64,000 bases of DNA from Nephrocerus scutellatus (Eukaryota > Arthropoda > Insecta > Diptera > Pipunculidae): contig OX352763.1 in NCBI GenBank assembly GCA_947095585.1, forward strand, positions 39,234,010 through 39,298,009, given 5' to 3'. The notes beneath the pieces are model-generated. The model saw only the letters and a program-made list of their open reading frames with translations, was not told where the DNA came from and searched no databases. Below, one piece after another: positions 32,591 to 43,968 of this stretch; the first letter of the stretch is position 1; every line of letters begins with the position of its first letter. A program made the translations under genes and the position numbers.

Positions 32591-34429
32591 TTTTCGATCT
32601 CTCCTGAGCTCTCATCCAGCTGAATTGAGTCCGGAAAGTGAGTCTCGATGAGAAACTCAGAAGTCAAAAAGTGCCTACGGCACTACGGCCTAGAGTCGCA
32701 TTTCTCCATTTCTGTCAAATACATACTCGTATATACAAATCAATAAGCGATTTCCAAAAGTTCAATCACATACAGAGAGTCCTAGAGAGATCGACAAAAC
32801 AACGTGATATCAGACGGAGCATGGCGGACGTGGCGTAGATCGGTGAATCGGTGATCGGCGGCGTCTCAAAGGACTTGTTCAACATCGGGAAAAGGGAAAA
32901 GAGTTCGTGCAGAATCTCGAATACAAAAAAAAAAACTAGAAACGCTTTCAATCAGTTTTCATAGCACCTGGCAATGATGTCAATATATTGATTAATACCA
33001 TCACAGAACTATGTCCCAGTATCATCCCTTTGCTTAACTTAAATGAGCAAACATAACGAGTGAAAATAAGGGAAAAAAAACAAAAAAGAAAGACCCGAAA
33101 AAGAAGAATGGGTTAATTTCGAAGCGCTGACAAGACAAGAACAACGGAGAACAACAATAACAACAATTCACCCAAATGTAAAACAAAACAATAGGAAGAA
33201 ACACATGTCTTGTACATTAAAGAAGACCGGCCAAGGAGGAATTGTGTTGTGTTTAGGGGTGGTAGTTGGGTTGGGTTAACGGTCGATGGATGGTGATTTA
33301 CGCATTCACACAAGAAAAATGCACGCATGGCATAGCTGCATGACTAGCTGACTGGGCGGAGAAGTCAGCTGGTGAGCACTCCAGTGTGCGGTTATAAAAG
33401 TTCGCCTGAAAGTGTCACATGATTATTGATTTTCTCATTCGTTTGCTTAAACGAGCACATAACAAGTCACCCCTACACCCCGGGAGACCACATCGACTTT
33501 CGCATAATTCCCGTATGCTTTACTAGCAATCACCTTGGCTTAGCACTCTAGGTCGGTTGATGTACTTTTGGGGTTGATTCTTGTTCGATCTTAACGAGGT
33601 GTGACGACAGCTTGCCGGCCAGAGGTGTATGTGACGAAACTGCTCCGTCAGTTGATGGCGATTGCCTCGAAACGATATGCACCCACACATTGCTTTAAAG
33701 GGATTGTAGGCACTACGTTGTTGTTGGATTGAGCAGCTCGAAACATGTGTTAGCCGTAGTAAATAGGCTTTGCAATCGTTTACTCAATCGAGCGTAGAAT
33801 AGGCACGGATTTCTATCGAGATAATTGAGATTTAAAGACAGCGTTATGGAGACAGTTCCCCCTAAATCAGGCGAGATGAAGCAGATTAAAATATTAACAG
33901 TCACCATTTCAGTCCGAAGGATTACATAATTTGACTCTTTGAAGTGGCTAGGTCTATGATGCAGTGGTAAATTTCTCGAAAAATCGTCCAGTATCAATTA
34001 CAACTTACGATGAATCCTAAAACAGAATTATACCAAGTAGGAGTGTGGCTGCAGCCCGTTATACGAATAAACGGGCTCCTACTTTGTATTTCTCAATTTT
34101 ATGAGACGCTTTGGAGTTTCTTTTTAAAAAGCATACGCTCTCATGTGCGTCCGTAAAGGTTATACACAGATAGTGTAACGATGTTTTGAGTGCAATCTCC
34201 TTTATTAGATGCCGTTTCTCCGTTCTTCGGCATTATTTCATCTTTTTGGCTAAGGAATCCCTAGGAAGTCTTACATTTAATCGGTTGCAAAGCCTACTGC
34301 TAAAAGTAGTACTGCTAGAGCCTGGGGTGTTGACTCTTATTGATAGAGTGGTTAAATACCGAGTGTGGTTGACGAAAGCACTTGAATAGCTACTAGGGCA
34401 ATAAAGCTTGCGGAACCTCAAAGATAAGC
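32591..34429. other. Low-copy DNA, nothing recognised
   Basis: No coding signal or transposon domain supported. Some of the last 200 bp may be 5' sequence of the Jockey-like element that follows. Confidence 0.35.
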
Positions 34430-36595
34430 TGTTTAATGGAAGGTATTGAAGCCACTTTACAATTACAATTAAAGCTGAAAGCACATACTGTGTGGTTGGA
34501 GGTGATTTTAACGCTAGACATACTCGATGGCAAGACGAAGTGTGCAACCACCAAGGAAGAGCCATTGCAGACTGGCTGGACTCAAATCCACATCAGCACA
34601 CGATGGCTATTGTTTCATAGCCCCAGAAGACATACCATCGGGCACCGTCAACTTCTTTCTGGCAATCGCAAATTGCATAAATATTCTTCCAGAATTAAGA
34701 AATTATTCCTGTTTGGCGCATGAAATCGACTCGGATCATATGGCCATAGAACTTCGAATGAGGTTGAATCAGCGAATTGTGCAAGACACCCCGCAACACC
34801 TTAACTACACATCAACTTCAGGAAAGTAGACTGGAACCGGTTAAGATCGGAAGTTGAAGCTGAATTACCAATGCCAGCGGCCTGCAGAAATCTGGAGAAT
34901 AACGAAATTGATGATGCTATTGATCAGCTGTTGATCGACAGAAAACAATTCGCACTAGCAGGGATCGCTTCCAACACCTGCCTGAGCATATGCAGGCAAT
35001 GTACGCTCACAAGACACGGCTGAGAAAACGCCTCCAGAGGATTTCTAACAGGACTCTTTACACCAGTCTGTACTTTCGCAACTGCGTTGTACAGTTAACA
35101 TGTTTCGTCAAGATGTGCGGAGGTACCAGGAAGATGAACTGACCAATCGGCTCCAGGACATCAAACCCGGCCCTGATACTTTTAAGAAGCTTAACTCTCT
35201 GGTCGAAAAGCGTATTTCCATTCCAGAGATTATCACCATTGAAGATCGAACAGCATCCTGCGCTGCAGAAAAATCCGGAGCCTTTGCTTGCCATTTTAAA
35301 AGAAGCAAACACATCTTCCAGATTTTTCAAAGAGGTGGAAAGCCTTGTGGAAGACGCCACTTTTTCAAGTAATCCTGTAGTTCGGGTTAGTGAAGAAAAC
35401 CCCACTAGCGCACCTGTAGACGTCGATATGTTTACCATAACAGCTGATGTCAGTGATTTGATTATGAGTGGAAACTCAAAAAAAATCATCAGGCACAGAC
35501 AGGATTTCTAGCTTTTTGCTTAAAAAGTTGCCGGGTTATGTAGATTTATTGTTAACCATCATTTTCAACCATTGCCTAAACAATAGTTACTTTCCAAACA
35601 ACTGGAAGTTGGCCAAAGTAGTACGAGTACCCAAGAAAACTGACCGCTCCAGCATAACTGGTTACCGTCCAATAGCTTTACTGTGTTGTATCAGTAAAGT
35701 ATTGGAATATACGTTTTGTTTGAAAAGAAACCTTATTCCTCCCTTTCAGTTCGGGTTCCAAGAGAAGCACTCTACACTGCACCCTCTGCTGCAGCTTTAC
35801 AGTGACGTCACTGAAGGACTGAACGTCAAAAGTAGTACAGTTGCCTAGATATCGAAAACGCTTTTATTACCGTTTGGATAAACGGGCTACTGTACAAACT
35901 TATTAGTTTTGGTTTCCCCAATTATATTGTGAAAATAATAAAAAATTCCTCTTTAACAGGGTCTTTTTTGTACAGGTGTACGGCAGCCCCATCGAAAAGG
36001 AAACGGTTTAAAGACGGAGTTCCCAAGGTTCCAGACTTGGACCAGCTCTGTTTTTTTATTTTCACGGCGGATCAATCCACCAATAAAGCCGGAACAAGGA
36101 CCATGCTTTTCGCGGATGACTCCATCACATATGCCGTTTTCAGCTCTTCTAAAAAAGCTGCCTGAAGAGTGGAGGAACACCTCCAAAATCGTTGGGTCTA
36201 CTACCTGACGTGGGGACTAAAGATCAACGCCATTAAAACGGAACTCATCTGCTTCCTACTAACAGTACCAAAACATGGATGAGAAATTTCGCAAGCCGGT
36301 GCAGAGGATTAAAAATCACCCTTCCAGACAACACGACAATAAACACCAAGTCAAAGACTAAGTACCTGGGAATTAACTTTACCGACCGGCTCAAGTTTAA
36401 CTCTCATCGATCAAACAATGAAAAAAGCCAACAACGCTCTTCATTTGGTACACCCGATTCTAAGAAGGCGAAACGGACTGTCGAACAACACCAGGCTGAT
36501 CATCTACAAGCAGCTCAGTGATAACCTATGGCTATCCCATATGGTTCACCGTCTCACCGACAAAGATGAAGAAGATCTCCCTATTTGAAAAGAAG
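34430..36595 (+). mobile_element. Jockey-like non-LTR element, long but frameshifted
   Basis: Endonuclease end: VGGDFNARHTRWQDEVCNHQ (about 34496-34555), then EIDSDHMAIELRM with the catalytic SDH. Linker region follows (35058-35510). Reverse transcriptase: LTIIFNHCLNNSYFPNNWKL, AKVVRVPKKTDRSSITGYRP, IALLCCISKVLEY, FQFGFQEKHSTLHPLLQLYS, and FADD within MLFADDSITYAVFSSSKKAA (about 36103-36165). The thumb follows in shifted frames (KTKYLGINFTDRLKFNSHRS). At least six frame changes are needed to read it through. The endonuclease and polymerase motifs are well kept, so the copy is not ancient. No 3' tail is recognised before 36595. Confidence 0.7.
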
Positions 36596-36599
36596 GTAG

Positions 36600-36744
36600 T
36601 ATATTTACTTTTGGGACTTATGACCAACTTAAGCGATCGGGGCATAAGTCAAAAAAATGTTTGTTAAAGATGGGACATAAGTCCCAAATTTTTGGAGAGA
36701 TAATAATTTAAAAAAAAAATGTGGACTTTCATTACATACATAAA
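36600..36744. repeat. GGGACATAAGTCCC palindrome-rich DNA, left flank
   Basis: Contains gggacttatgacc, cgatcggggcataagtcaaa and the perfect palindrome gggacataagtccc (36673-36686). A related inverted copy lies at 38999-39075 on the other side of the RTE-like element. Confidence 0.55.
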
Positions 36745-38998
36745 ATCATCATAATCATATTTGGCTCTACAACCAGTGTCCGGTCCTAACCTCCCGCTGA
36801 AAATCTCTCCACTGGTCCCGATTTCGAGCCAATGCCATCCAGTTTGGCATCCCTAAACTCTTGGCGTCCTGGTCTACGCAATCCTTCCAGCATAGGCTTG
36901 CCCGGCCTCGCTGTCGTGTTCCAGAAATCGTACCGCAAAGGATCATATTCGCTCATGCGAGCAGAGTGTCCTGCCCGCCGGAGCCTACCAAGCTTTATTC
37001 TCTTCACGATGTCGACATCGTGGTAACGCTCGTATATCTTATCATTATAGAAGTCTCCGGAATCGTATTGGTATGACCATTGTCTTAAATACGAGCAGCT
37101 TGGATGTTATGGTTAAATTCCTGGATTTGAGGAGTTTTGACAGACTATAGTAGGCTGCTTTGTTGGCTTTAAGCAACAGTGCGTGTATTTCTGGTTCCAT
37201 GCTGTTATCGGCTGCTTCAGTTGACCCGAGATAGTTAAAGGATTGCACTACTTCAAATTCGCGCTCCACTATTTGAATTGAGGGACCAATGTAGGATCTT
37301 TTACTCGCAGACGAGGCCACCATGTTTTTTTGCTCTCATTTATGTGCAGCCCCAGATTTCGTGCCGCCCCCTCGATCTGGATGAACGATGTCAATATCGT
37401 CTGCGTAAGCCAGTATCTAAATGGACTTACGTTACGCCGTTACGTCAGTTTCTCGGATCACTTTCTCCAACGCCAGGTTAAAGAGGACGCAGGCCAGCTC
37501 ATCCCCTTGCCGGAGCCCGTTATAGATGTTGAATGGGCTTGATAGTGATCCGGATATTTTTACTTGGCTTATAACATTGGTCATGGTCAATCTACATAGT
37601 CTTGTCAGTTTATTTGGGATGCCGAATTCTCTCATGGCTTTATAAAGTTCTACTCTGGCTATGCTATCATAGGCGGCTTTAAAGTCTATAAAAAGATGGT
37701 GTAGTGAATTTTGAAGCTCTAGACCATCTTTCCATCCATCTTTCCATCAGCTGCCCTAAGGGTGTAAATCTGATCAGTTGTTGATTTGCCTGGGATGAAG
37801 CCACACTAGTATGGACCGATGATGTCTTAAGCGTATGTCTTAAAGGAAAGAGGAGAAAATCTTATATCTCAACAACGTTATATTACGATAATTGCTGTCC
37901 TCGTTCTCTGTACTGTTCTAGTTCACGGACGATATTCTTCTCCCAGGCTGCTTTCTTTCGCCGGCCAACTGTTTTTTCATATCTTCTGAGCTCTTTATAT
38001 TTACGCCCGGCATCACAGCCCCAGGACTTACTCTTGCTGCATTTAGGGCTTGTCCTATCGCTTGACCGTAGTTGTTTCTGGTCTCATCGTTGCGAAGGGC
38101 AGCCGTGTTGACTTCAATCTGATTCGCGGATGCTGTCTTTCGTGATGATGCAATCCGTGCTCGGAGCACCATACCAACAAGATGGCGGTCCGAGTCGACG
38201 TTGGCACCTCGGTACGTTCGTACCGTCATCAGGTTCGGGTTATGGCGGCGGTCTATCAGCACGTGGTCTAACTGGTTGTGAGTGACTCCATCAGGAGATA
38301 CCCAGGTGGCGTTGTGGGTATTTTACGCGAAAACCTTGTACTCGCAACAACCAAATTATTGCTTGCTGCCATCTCAATGACTCGTTGTCCATTGTCATAA
38401 GTGTTGTCGTGTTAGCTATGGTTGCCAATGTAGTGCCTGAATAATGGCTACCTACCTATTTTGGCATTCATATCCCCCAGAATGATTTTACGTCATACTG
38501 AGGACAGGCATGTAGTTCCCGTTCGACTGATTCAAAGAATTCTTCTTTTTCATCATCTGAGGAGTCCTATGTAGGTGCGTGAACGTTTATGAGGCATATG
38601 TTTTTAAATCTGCCCCGGACGCGACCGGTGCATAGCCTTTCATTTACTGCTTTAAAGCCGATCATGGTGGGTTTCATTCTTTTGCTGACTAGAAACCACA
38701 CCCCGAACCCATGATGTCTTGCATGACAGCTGTAATACGAGTATATGTCATATTCTGATTTTTGTAAGACACCATTCCCCCCCGTCCATCGCATTTCCTG
38801 AATTGCTGTTATGCCAGTTTTATATTTGGACAGGGTATCGACTAGCTCCTGTACAGCTCGAGCACTATACAGTCAGCGTACGTTTCATGAGAAAATTCTT
38901 AAATCGTTTAGCCGTTTTCATTGCCGTGGTCGTCGTCGTTCATCAGTGTATCCGAGGCTGATTTGGGGTTCCATAATATGGTTTTTTTACGGACTTCT
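36745..38998 (-). mobile_element. RTE-like non-LTR element (family A), longest minus-strand copy
   Basis: Read on the minus strand from 38998: leader; endonuclease with SPDGVTHNQLDHVLIDRRHN and VRTYRGANVDSDRHLVGMVL (about 38320-38160); linker; reverse transcriptase with GFIPGKSTTDQIYTLRAAD-like sequence, LYKAMREFGIPNKLTRLCRL, KISGSLSSPFNIYNGLRQGD, FNLALEKVIRETDVTA and intact LAYADDIDIV (about 37410-37380); then SFNYLGSTEAADNSMEPEIH, LGRLRRAGHSARMSEYDPLR and a GRQEFRDAKLDGIGSKSG tail. The 3' end is ggttgtagagccaaatatga then ttatgatgat. It has several frameshifts and a deletion near 37070 removing ETWVLSKK-type sequence. With ~2.25 kb it is the most complete copy in domain order. Confidence 0.78.
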
Positions 38999-39075
38999 TT
39001 TAAAAGGCGCAGGGACATAAGTCCCCACACTTTTTTTTGTGACTCATGTCCCGATGGGGTGGGACATACACGTCT
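38999..39075. repeat. GGGACATAAGTCC palindrome-rich DNA, right flank
   Basis: Contains agggacataagtccccacac and, on the reverse strand, catcgggacatgagtcacaa, which mirrors cgatcggggcataagtcaaa at 36630-36650. Confidence 0.55.
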
Positions 39076-39089
39076 ATCTTAAGGGATAA

Positions 39090-39290
39090 AAGGTGATGCT
39101 ATGTTGGACAATCAGATCAAGCCTAGTGGGATTAATGCGCAATAAAATAATAGTTTTAGTAACATTTTTATGAATTTTTGGAGATTTTTGGTTTCAGAAT
39201 AGGGCAAAATTTGAATGTTATCATCACATATTACAATCGTTGGAAAGCACATCTCTTAGGCTATAAGAGGTGGTGCTATGTTGGACAATC
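39090..39290. repeat. Direct repeat pair, 176 bp apart
   Basis: The motif ggtgatgctatgttggacaatc (39092) recurs as ggtggtgctatgttggacaatc (39269). The second copy ends where SINE-related sequence begins. Confidence 0.6.
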
Positions 39291-39299
39291 TACCGTTGA

Positions 39300-39371
39300 A
39301 AAAATACTTTGCGAACTGCGAACCCCCTGCTCAGAAATCCTTGCACTTAACCACTGAGCCACGGCGCCCAC
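39300..39371 (-). mobile_element. SINE head, truncated minus-strand copy
   Basis: The reverse complement gtgggcgccgtggctcagtg followed by gttaagtgcaagg... and ggttcgcagttcg matches the tRNA-like head of the SINE at 13204, with box A intact and box B damaged. The body and LINE-like tail are missing. Confidence 0.7.
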
Positions 39372-41687
39372 GATTTTCGCTCCAAACATGCCATCTCAAT
39401 TAGCTTAACCCATCTCCAGAGATTAGAATGCTGTCCATGCAAATAGGAGCCAGAAACATCAGAGGAGATTATCTATGAGTATCCGTACTCTCTTGTGTTC
39501 ATCTTCTACAGCTTAGAAACTGAAACACTTACCTTCATTATGGAGATGGTATACGCATTTTAGACATCTCCTAATATCAGTTTTGGGCCCGGGACGTACA
39601 AATATTTGAAGAAAGCAAAACAAAGGTCCTGGAATCAAACAATCCTCTAACCATTCGAGGATAAGTATCTAATGGTCTTAGCAATCGAAACCTAAATTCT
39701 TCACCTTATGCATCGCACGTCTTCGCAGTACCAGAACAGCATTTCACTTTCGAAATGCCGCTGTCCATTCCACCGCTTTAAAGGATTGTGATGGAATTAA
39801 TTACATAATTAATTGCAATAACCAACACGTGTGAGTTGAAGAAAATTTCTGCTTTTTTGGTGGGAAACGAAGTAGGAAAGATCAGGCTTTGTCGTGCCAA
39901 AAAAAAAAAACTGTCTTTGCTGAAGAGAAAAACATTAAGCCTTAGATAAATAAAAGTCTCACGCCAGTGCGAGGCATAAAGCCTCTAAAAAAACGCACCA
40001 GAGTTGTTAGCATTTCCACTGAACACTGAACTGGCAACTGGCGGCACAACGTTTTCATTAATTAATTCCGGTATTTACAATTCTGTGTGTATTTACAAAA
40101 CGTGTCGTTTTGCATTTAATGTGTGTAACAAGCAACAACAACAACTGCGTCCTGCAGTACATAAACAACAACAAACACACAACAAAAAATTGAATCAATT
40201 GTTACAGTGGAGCAAACAGAAAGCAGCAAGCAAGCGAGCAATCGAATAAATAGTTGCATTGAAAAGGTGGGGCGCACGCATGCGTATTGACAAGGAATAG
40301 AAGGGTAAGGTGTAACACATTTGCCATCGTTTTACGCTCCACCAACCACCACATTCACTTTCAGTTTTATTTCATCTGCTTTGGTCTGGCTTGACACGAA
40401 GGAGCTTCAACGCATGGAAGCCACTCACCCATTATTCGATGCGACGCGAATTCCGGTTGCCAGACATCGATGTGAGCATCCGCGGTGATGCAGCAGACAC
40501 AGAGTCTGCACAAACTCACTGATGGCCATCGTCACCTGGGACGAAATTTTTTCGCGCCGTACGCATTATGATTTATGCTTTTGCAGCTGTTAGTGGGGAA
40601 ATTAATTAAAGGATCATGCCACAGTACGTCGTCGCCGTCGTCGTCGTTATTGCATAATTCATGATCAGTTCAGTTGTTGTTGTCGTCGTCGCCGTCGCCG
40701 TTTGTTGCGGCGGAAAATTACGTTGATGCGTTCATAATACATAAATACCAATTTCGACCAGCCTTCCTCCCCAGTGGTTAGATCGATGCTCGCAATTTAT
40801 GTGACGCACTCAGCATCGACCCGTCTACATGGAGGACGAGGAGAAAAACATGGCAATGCCCAGGCACACTCGACCAATTCGATGTACAGCCCGGTGTGGT
40901 ACATTCGAATTTTTCCGAATAGCTGCAATGTAAACGCAACTTAAGACGGGAATTGCCTTAGTGTTGCACATTTAGGAGTGAGCTGTCTCGTGAATTGACT
41001 TGGCGAAATGTTGGAATCAGCTACAGACAAGTGCGTTACATAAACGCACATGCGTTGCGTTGCACAGCTAAGTAAGCTCTTCCTGATTTTATAAATGGAA
41101 GAAATGTGAAATTAATGTGGTTTGACCTAAAAGGTAGTGTTATGGGAGCAACTATTGATTTAACTTTGGCTGTAAAATCGTATAAGGCAACTATTAAGGG
41201 GATTACTTTTTATTTCACATTCCAATGCTATAGGAAACGAAAAACTTAATACTCGTACAATGTGCGATTTATTGTCGTAATTCGAAAAGAAAAAATTATT
41301 TTTTAATTTTCTCAAAGCAGCTTATCTCAGTTGTTTTGCTTAGTTTAGCGACAATTACAAGGGTAACATGATCAATTACAGCAAAAAACATCTCAGATCA
41401 ATATTTAACGGTTATTCATTCTTGACTACGTCATTCAAATCTGTAAGATAGATAGACTTCTTAAATGCTTTGGAAACCTTTTTTAAGATACCTGATAACC
41501 AGGTCTGGAAACCATTTTGTATTTAAGGCTGGAGTTATTTTTATGACTGATAATTTTTGATTTTGGTTTTGGCTTTCTGATGTTTAAAAATCTAAGGGCT
41601 AGGGGTAAAATTTGATTACGCACTGAAATCACCTAATTAATATGTATAGGTGTATATGTTATATACAGTTATGTATATAGTTATGTA
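39372..41687. other. Low-copy DNA with short simple repeats
   Basis: No gene recognised. CAA-rich leader-like sequence at 40125-40200; (CGT/CGC)n at 40626-40652 and 40678-40705. Confidence 0.4.
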
Positions 41688-42025
41688 TTGTAACGAGGTA
41701 AATTGCTGGGGTACGCTCGCCGGCGTCCAGGTTCGTTTGTCTATCAACGGTTGTTTTCGTTACAAAAAAATATTTTTACACGCCCATAGACGAAAGTGAC
41801 TCTTTCATACACTTAGGTTATAGTGTAGTAGCCCATAACAACGTCGATTGTCAAGCTTCGACCTCTCGATAAACTCCACTTTCCTTGCTCGTTATGTAAT
41901 ATACTATTTCACACGCCCATAGACGAAAGTGACTCTTTCATACACTATAACCTAGCTTCGAAAGTAGCCTTTACACACTCTAGTGATTTAATATATAAAC
42001 TACTTTTGTTATTTACTGCATTTAC
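41688..42025 (+). repeat. LTR-like repeat, plus-strand copy
   Basis: Begins tgtaacgaggtaaattgctg and ends near cttttgttatttactgca, so TG...CA limits are possible. It contains cacacgcccatagacgaaag twice (41778 and 41912), ctccactttccttgctcgtt, and ttcgaaagtagcc. Shares ~200 bp with the minus-strand copy at 22120-22345. No polymerase frame is adjacent, so LTR status is not proven. Confidence 0.4.
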
Positions 42026-42149
42026 ATTTTCAATTATTTTACTTTCGTTGTCGCTCAAGGTTCCTCGGCCGCAAACTTGGGTTTCGTACGGGCAAGGACG
42101 TTGCTCTGAGCTCAGGAGAGTGTTTGGGGAGTGTGTCCCTACGGGATTT

Positions 42150-42690
42150 AGTCGAAAGTAGCAGGTCTTCCGCTGCTCACTCTCTCCCGAATGAAACTAG
42201 GCCCTAACAGAAATCGAACTTCAGGATGGAGTCCTGTAACGCCCGTCAGGGTCCTGCAGTCAAGGGGTCTCTACACCTAACAATGGAAAATATCAGCCTA
42301 TCAAGAGTTTCCGAGTTTTGACAGGGAGTACTGTAAGTCCCGCCAGAGTCCTGAAGTCATAGGGTCTCTACACCTAACAAGGGAAAATCTCACCCTGTGA
42401 AGAGTTTCCGGGTTTCGAGATGGAGTCCTGTAAGGCCCGCCAGTGTCTGGAAACCAAGAAAAGGGTATTAAAACTGGGATCAGTCGAAAGCAGCAGGTCT
42501 TTCAGTGCTCACTCTCTCTTGAATGAAACTAGGCCCTATCAGAGATCGAACTTAAGGATGGAGTCCTGTAAGGCCCGCCAGAGTCCTGAAGTCGAAGGGT
42601 CTCTACACCTAAAAAGGGAAAATCTCACCCTATCAAGATTTTCTGGGTTTCGGAATCCTGTAAGGTCTCGAAACCAAGAAAGGGGATCTA
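42150..42690 (+). repeat. Tandem array with ~95-bp unit and 331-bp higher-order repeat
   Basis: The unit contains gatggagtcctgtaaggcccgcc, gtcgaagggtctctacacct and aagggaaaatctcaccctat, with unit starts near 42229, 42319, 42420, 42557 and 42650. A longer segment (gtcgaaag(t/c)agcaggtctt to cctgtaa) is repeated at 42151 and 42482. Confidence 0.75.
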
Positions 42691-42929
42691 AACTAATATA
42701 CTGAGAGGACTGGATTAACCTGATTGTAGCGCTGATCAACGTTGCTTGTCGCGTATCCCGTCGCCAAAATTCCTCCGTCATCGACTTCGTTATCAAGTTG
42801 GTTGTCGGATATTTCAGTGTTACAATTCAGTGTCTAATATGTGTACCTTATTATTGACCCTGCCGTTCGTGTCAACCGTGTCACTGATCTCGCAGAAAAG
42901 AGAAAAATTCTTCTTGTGTTTTTCCTTTC

Positions 42930-43940
42930 GCGATCAACAAGTTAAAGAATTACAAATCTCCAGGCCCAGATAACCTGGCAGCGGAGCTTTTGAAAAGCAA
43001 TTCGAGCGTTCTGGCAAGCTATCTAGCAAGCTACTATCACCAATCATCCGCGAAGCGTGGATAACAAGTAAAATTCCCGACAGTTGAAAAGAAGGTGTCA
43101 TCATAACGATCCCCAAGAAAGGTGTAATCGTCTTGGATAGTGTAATGGTGCAAACAAACATCGAAGCACCGAATGGAATGCAATGGTGTCCATTTAAAAA
43201 GCTGAATGAGCTTGATTATGCTGATGACATCTGCCTTATGACACACACGATGACGGACATGAAGTCAAAAATGGAAAGTTTGATCTCCAATTCAAGACGA
43301 GTCGGATTGAAAATCAACATGAGCAAAACTGAAATCGAAAACTGTTATCATGACTCCTCTGACGCTAAGCTTGGACGATCAAGTGATAACCATCGAGGAC
43401 GTAGAAGAGTTTTGTTCCCTTGGGAGTATTGTAACGAAGGATGGCGGTTCGGAGACAGATATATCGTCTCGCATAAATAAAGCCCACCACGCATATCACC
43501 AACTTAACAAAGTGTGGCGCTCTCGTAACATCTCGAGACGCACAAAAATTTACATCTTCAATTGAAGTGTGAAATCCGTCCTTCTCTATGGTTGTGAGAC
43601 CTGTCTAGTCACAGATTCTGCAACAAAAAGACTCCTGGTTTTCATCAATAAGTGTCTAAGAAGAGTGTGTTGCATATTCTGGCCCAACACGATATCAAAC
43701 AACGACCTGCAACAATTAACATCTAGTCAAACAGTTGCGATTGAGATACGGAGAAGAAACTGGCGATGGATTGGTCACACTCTGAGGAAACCGGATATGA
43801 CATTGCAAAAATGGCGTTTGAATGGAATCCACAAGGAACACGACGAAGGGGGCGCCCGCGTATCACATGGATGAGATTAGTGTTGAATGAGTCGGGGACT
43901 ACTGGAACGTGGCAAGAAATTAAACGACTAGCGTAAGATT
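42930..43940 (+). mobile_element. RTE-like non-LTR element, second family (B), 3' half
   Basis: Reverse transcriptase from INKLKNYKSPGPDNLAAELL (about 42935) through a deletion to LNELDYADDICLMTHTMTDM (YADD intact, about 43216). It continues VGLKINMSKTEIENC, VEEFCSLGSIVTKDGGSETD, NKVWRSRNISRRTKIYIFN, SVLLYGCETCLVTDSATKRL and RRRNWRWIGHTLRKPDMTLQ, then RGRPRITWMRL and a stop at about 43936. Only two or three frameshifts interrupt ~330 codons, so this is one of the younger copies. It differs from family A in every motif, so it is a distinct lineage. Confidence 0.75.
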
Positions 43941-43968
43941 GTGTTTTGGGTGTTAGTTTTTTGTAGTT

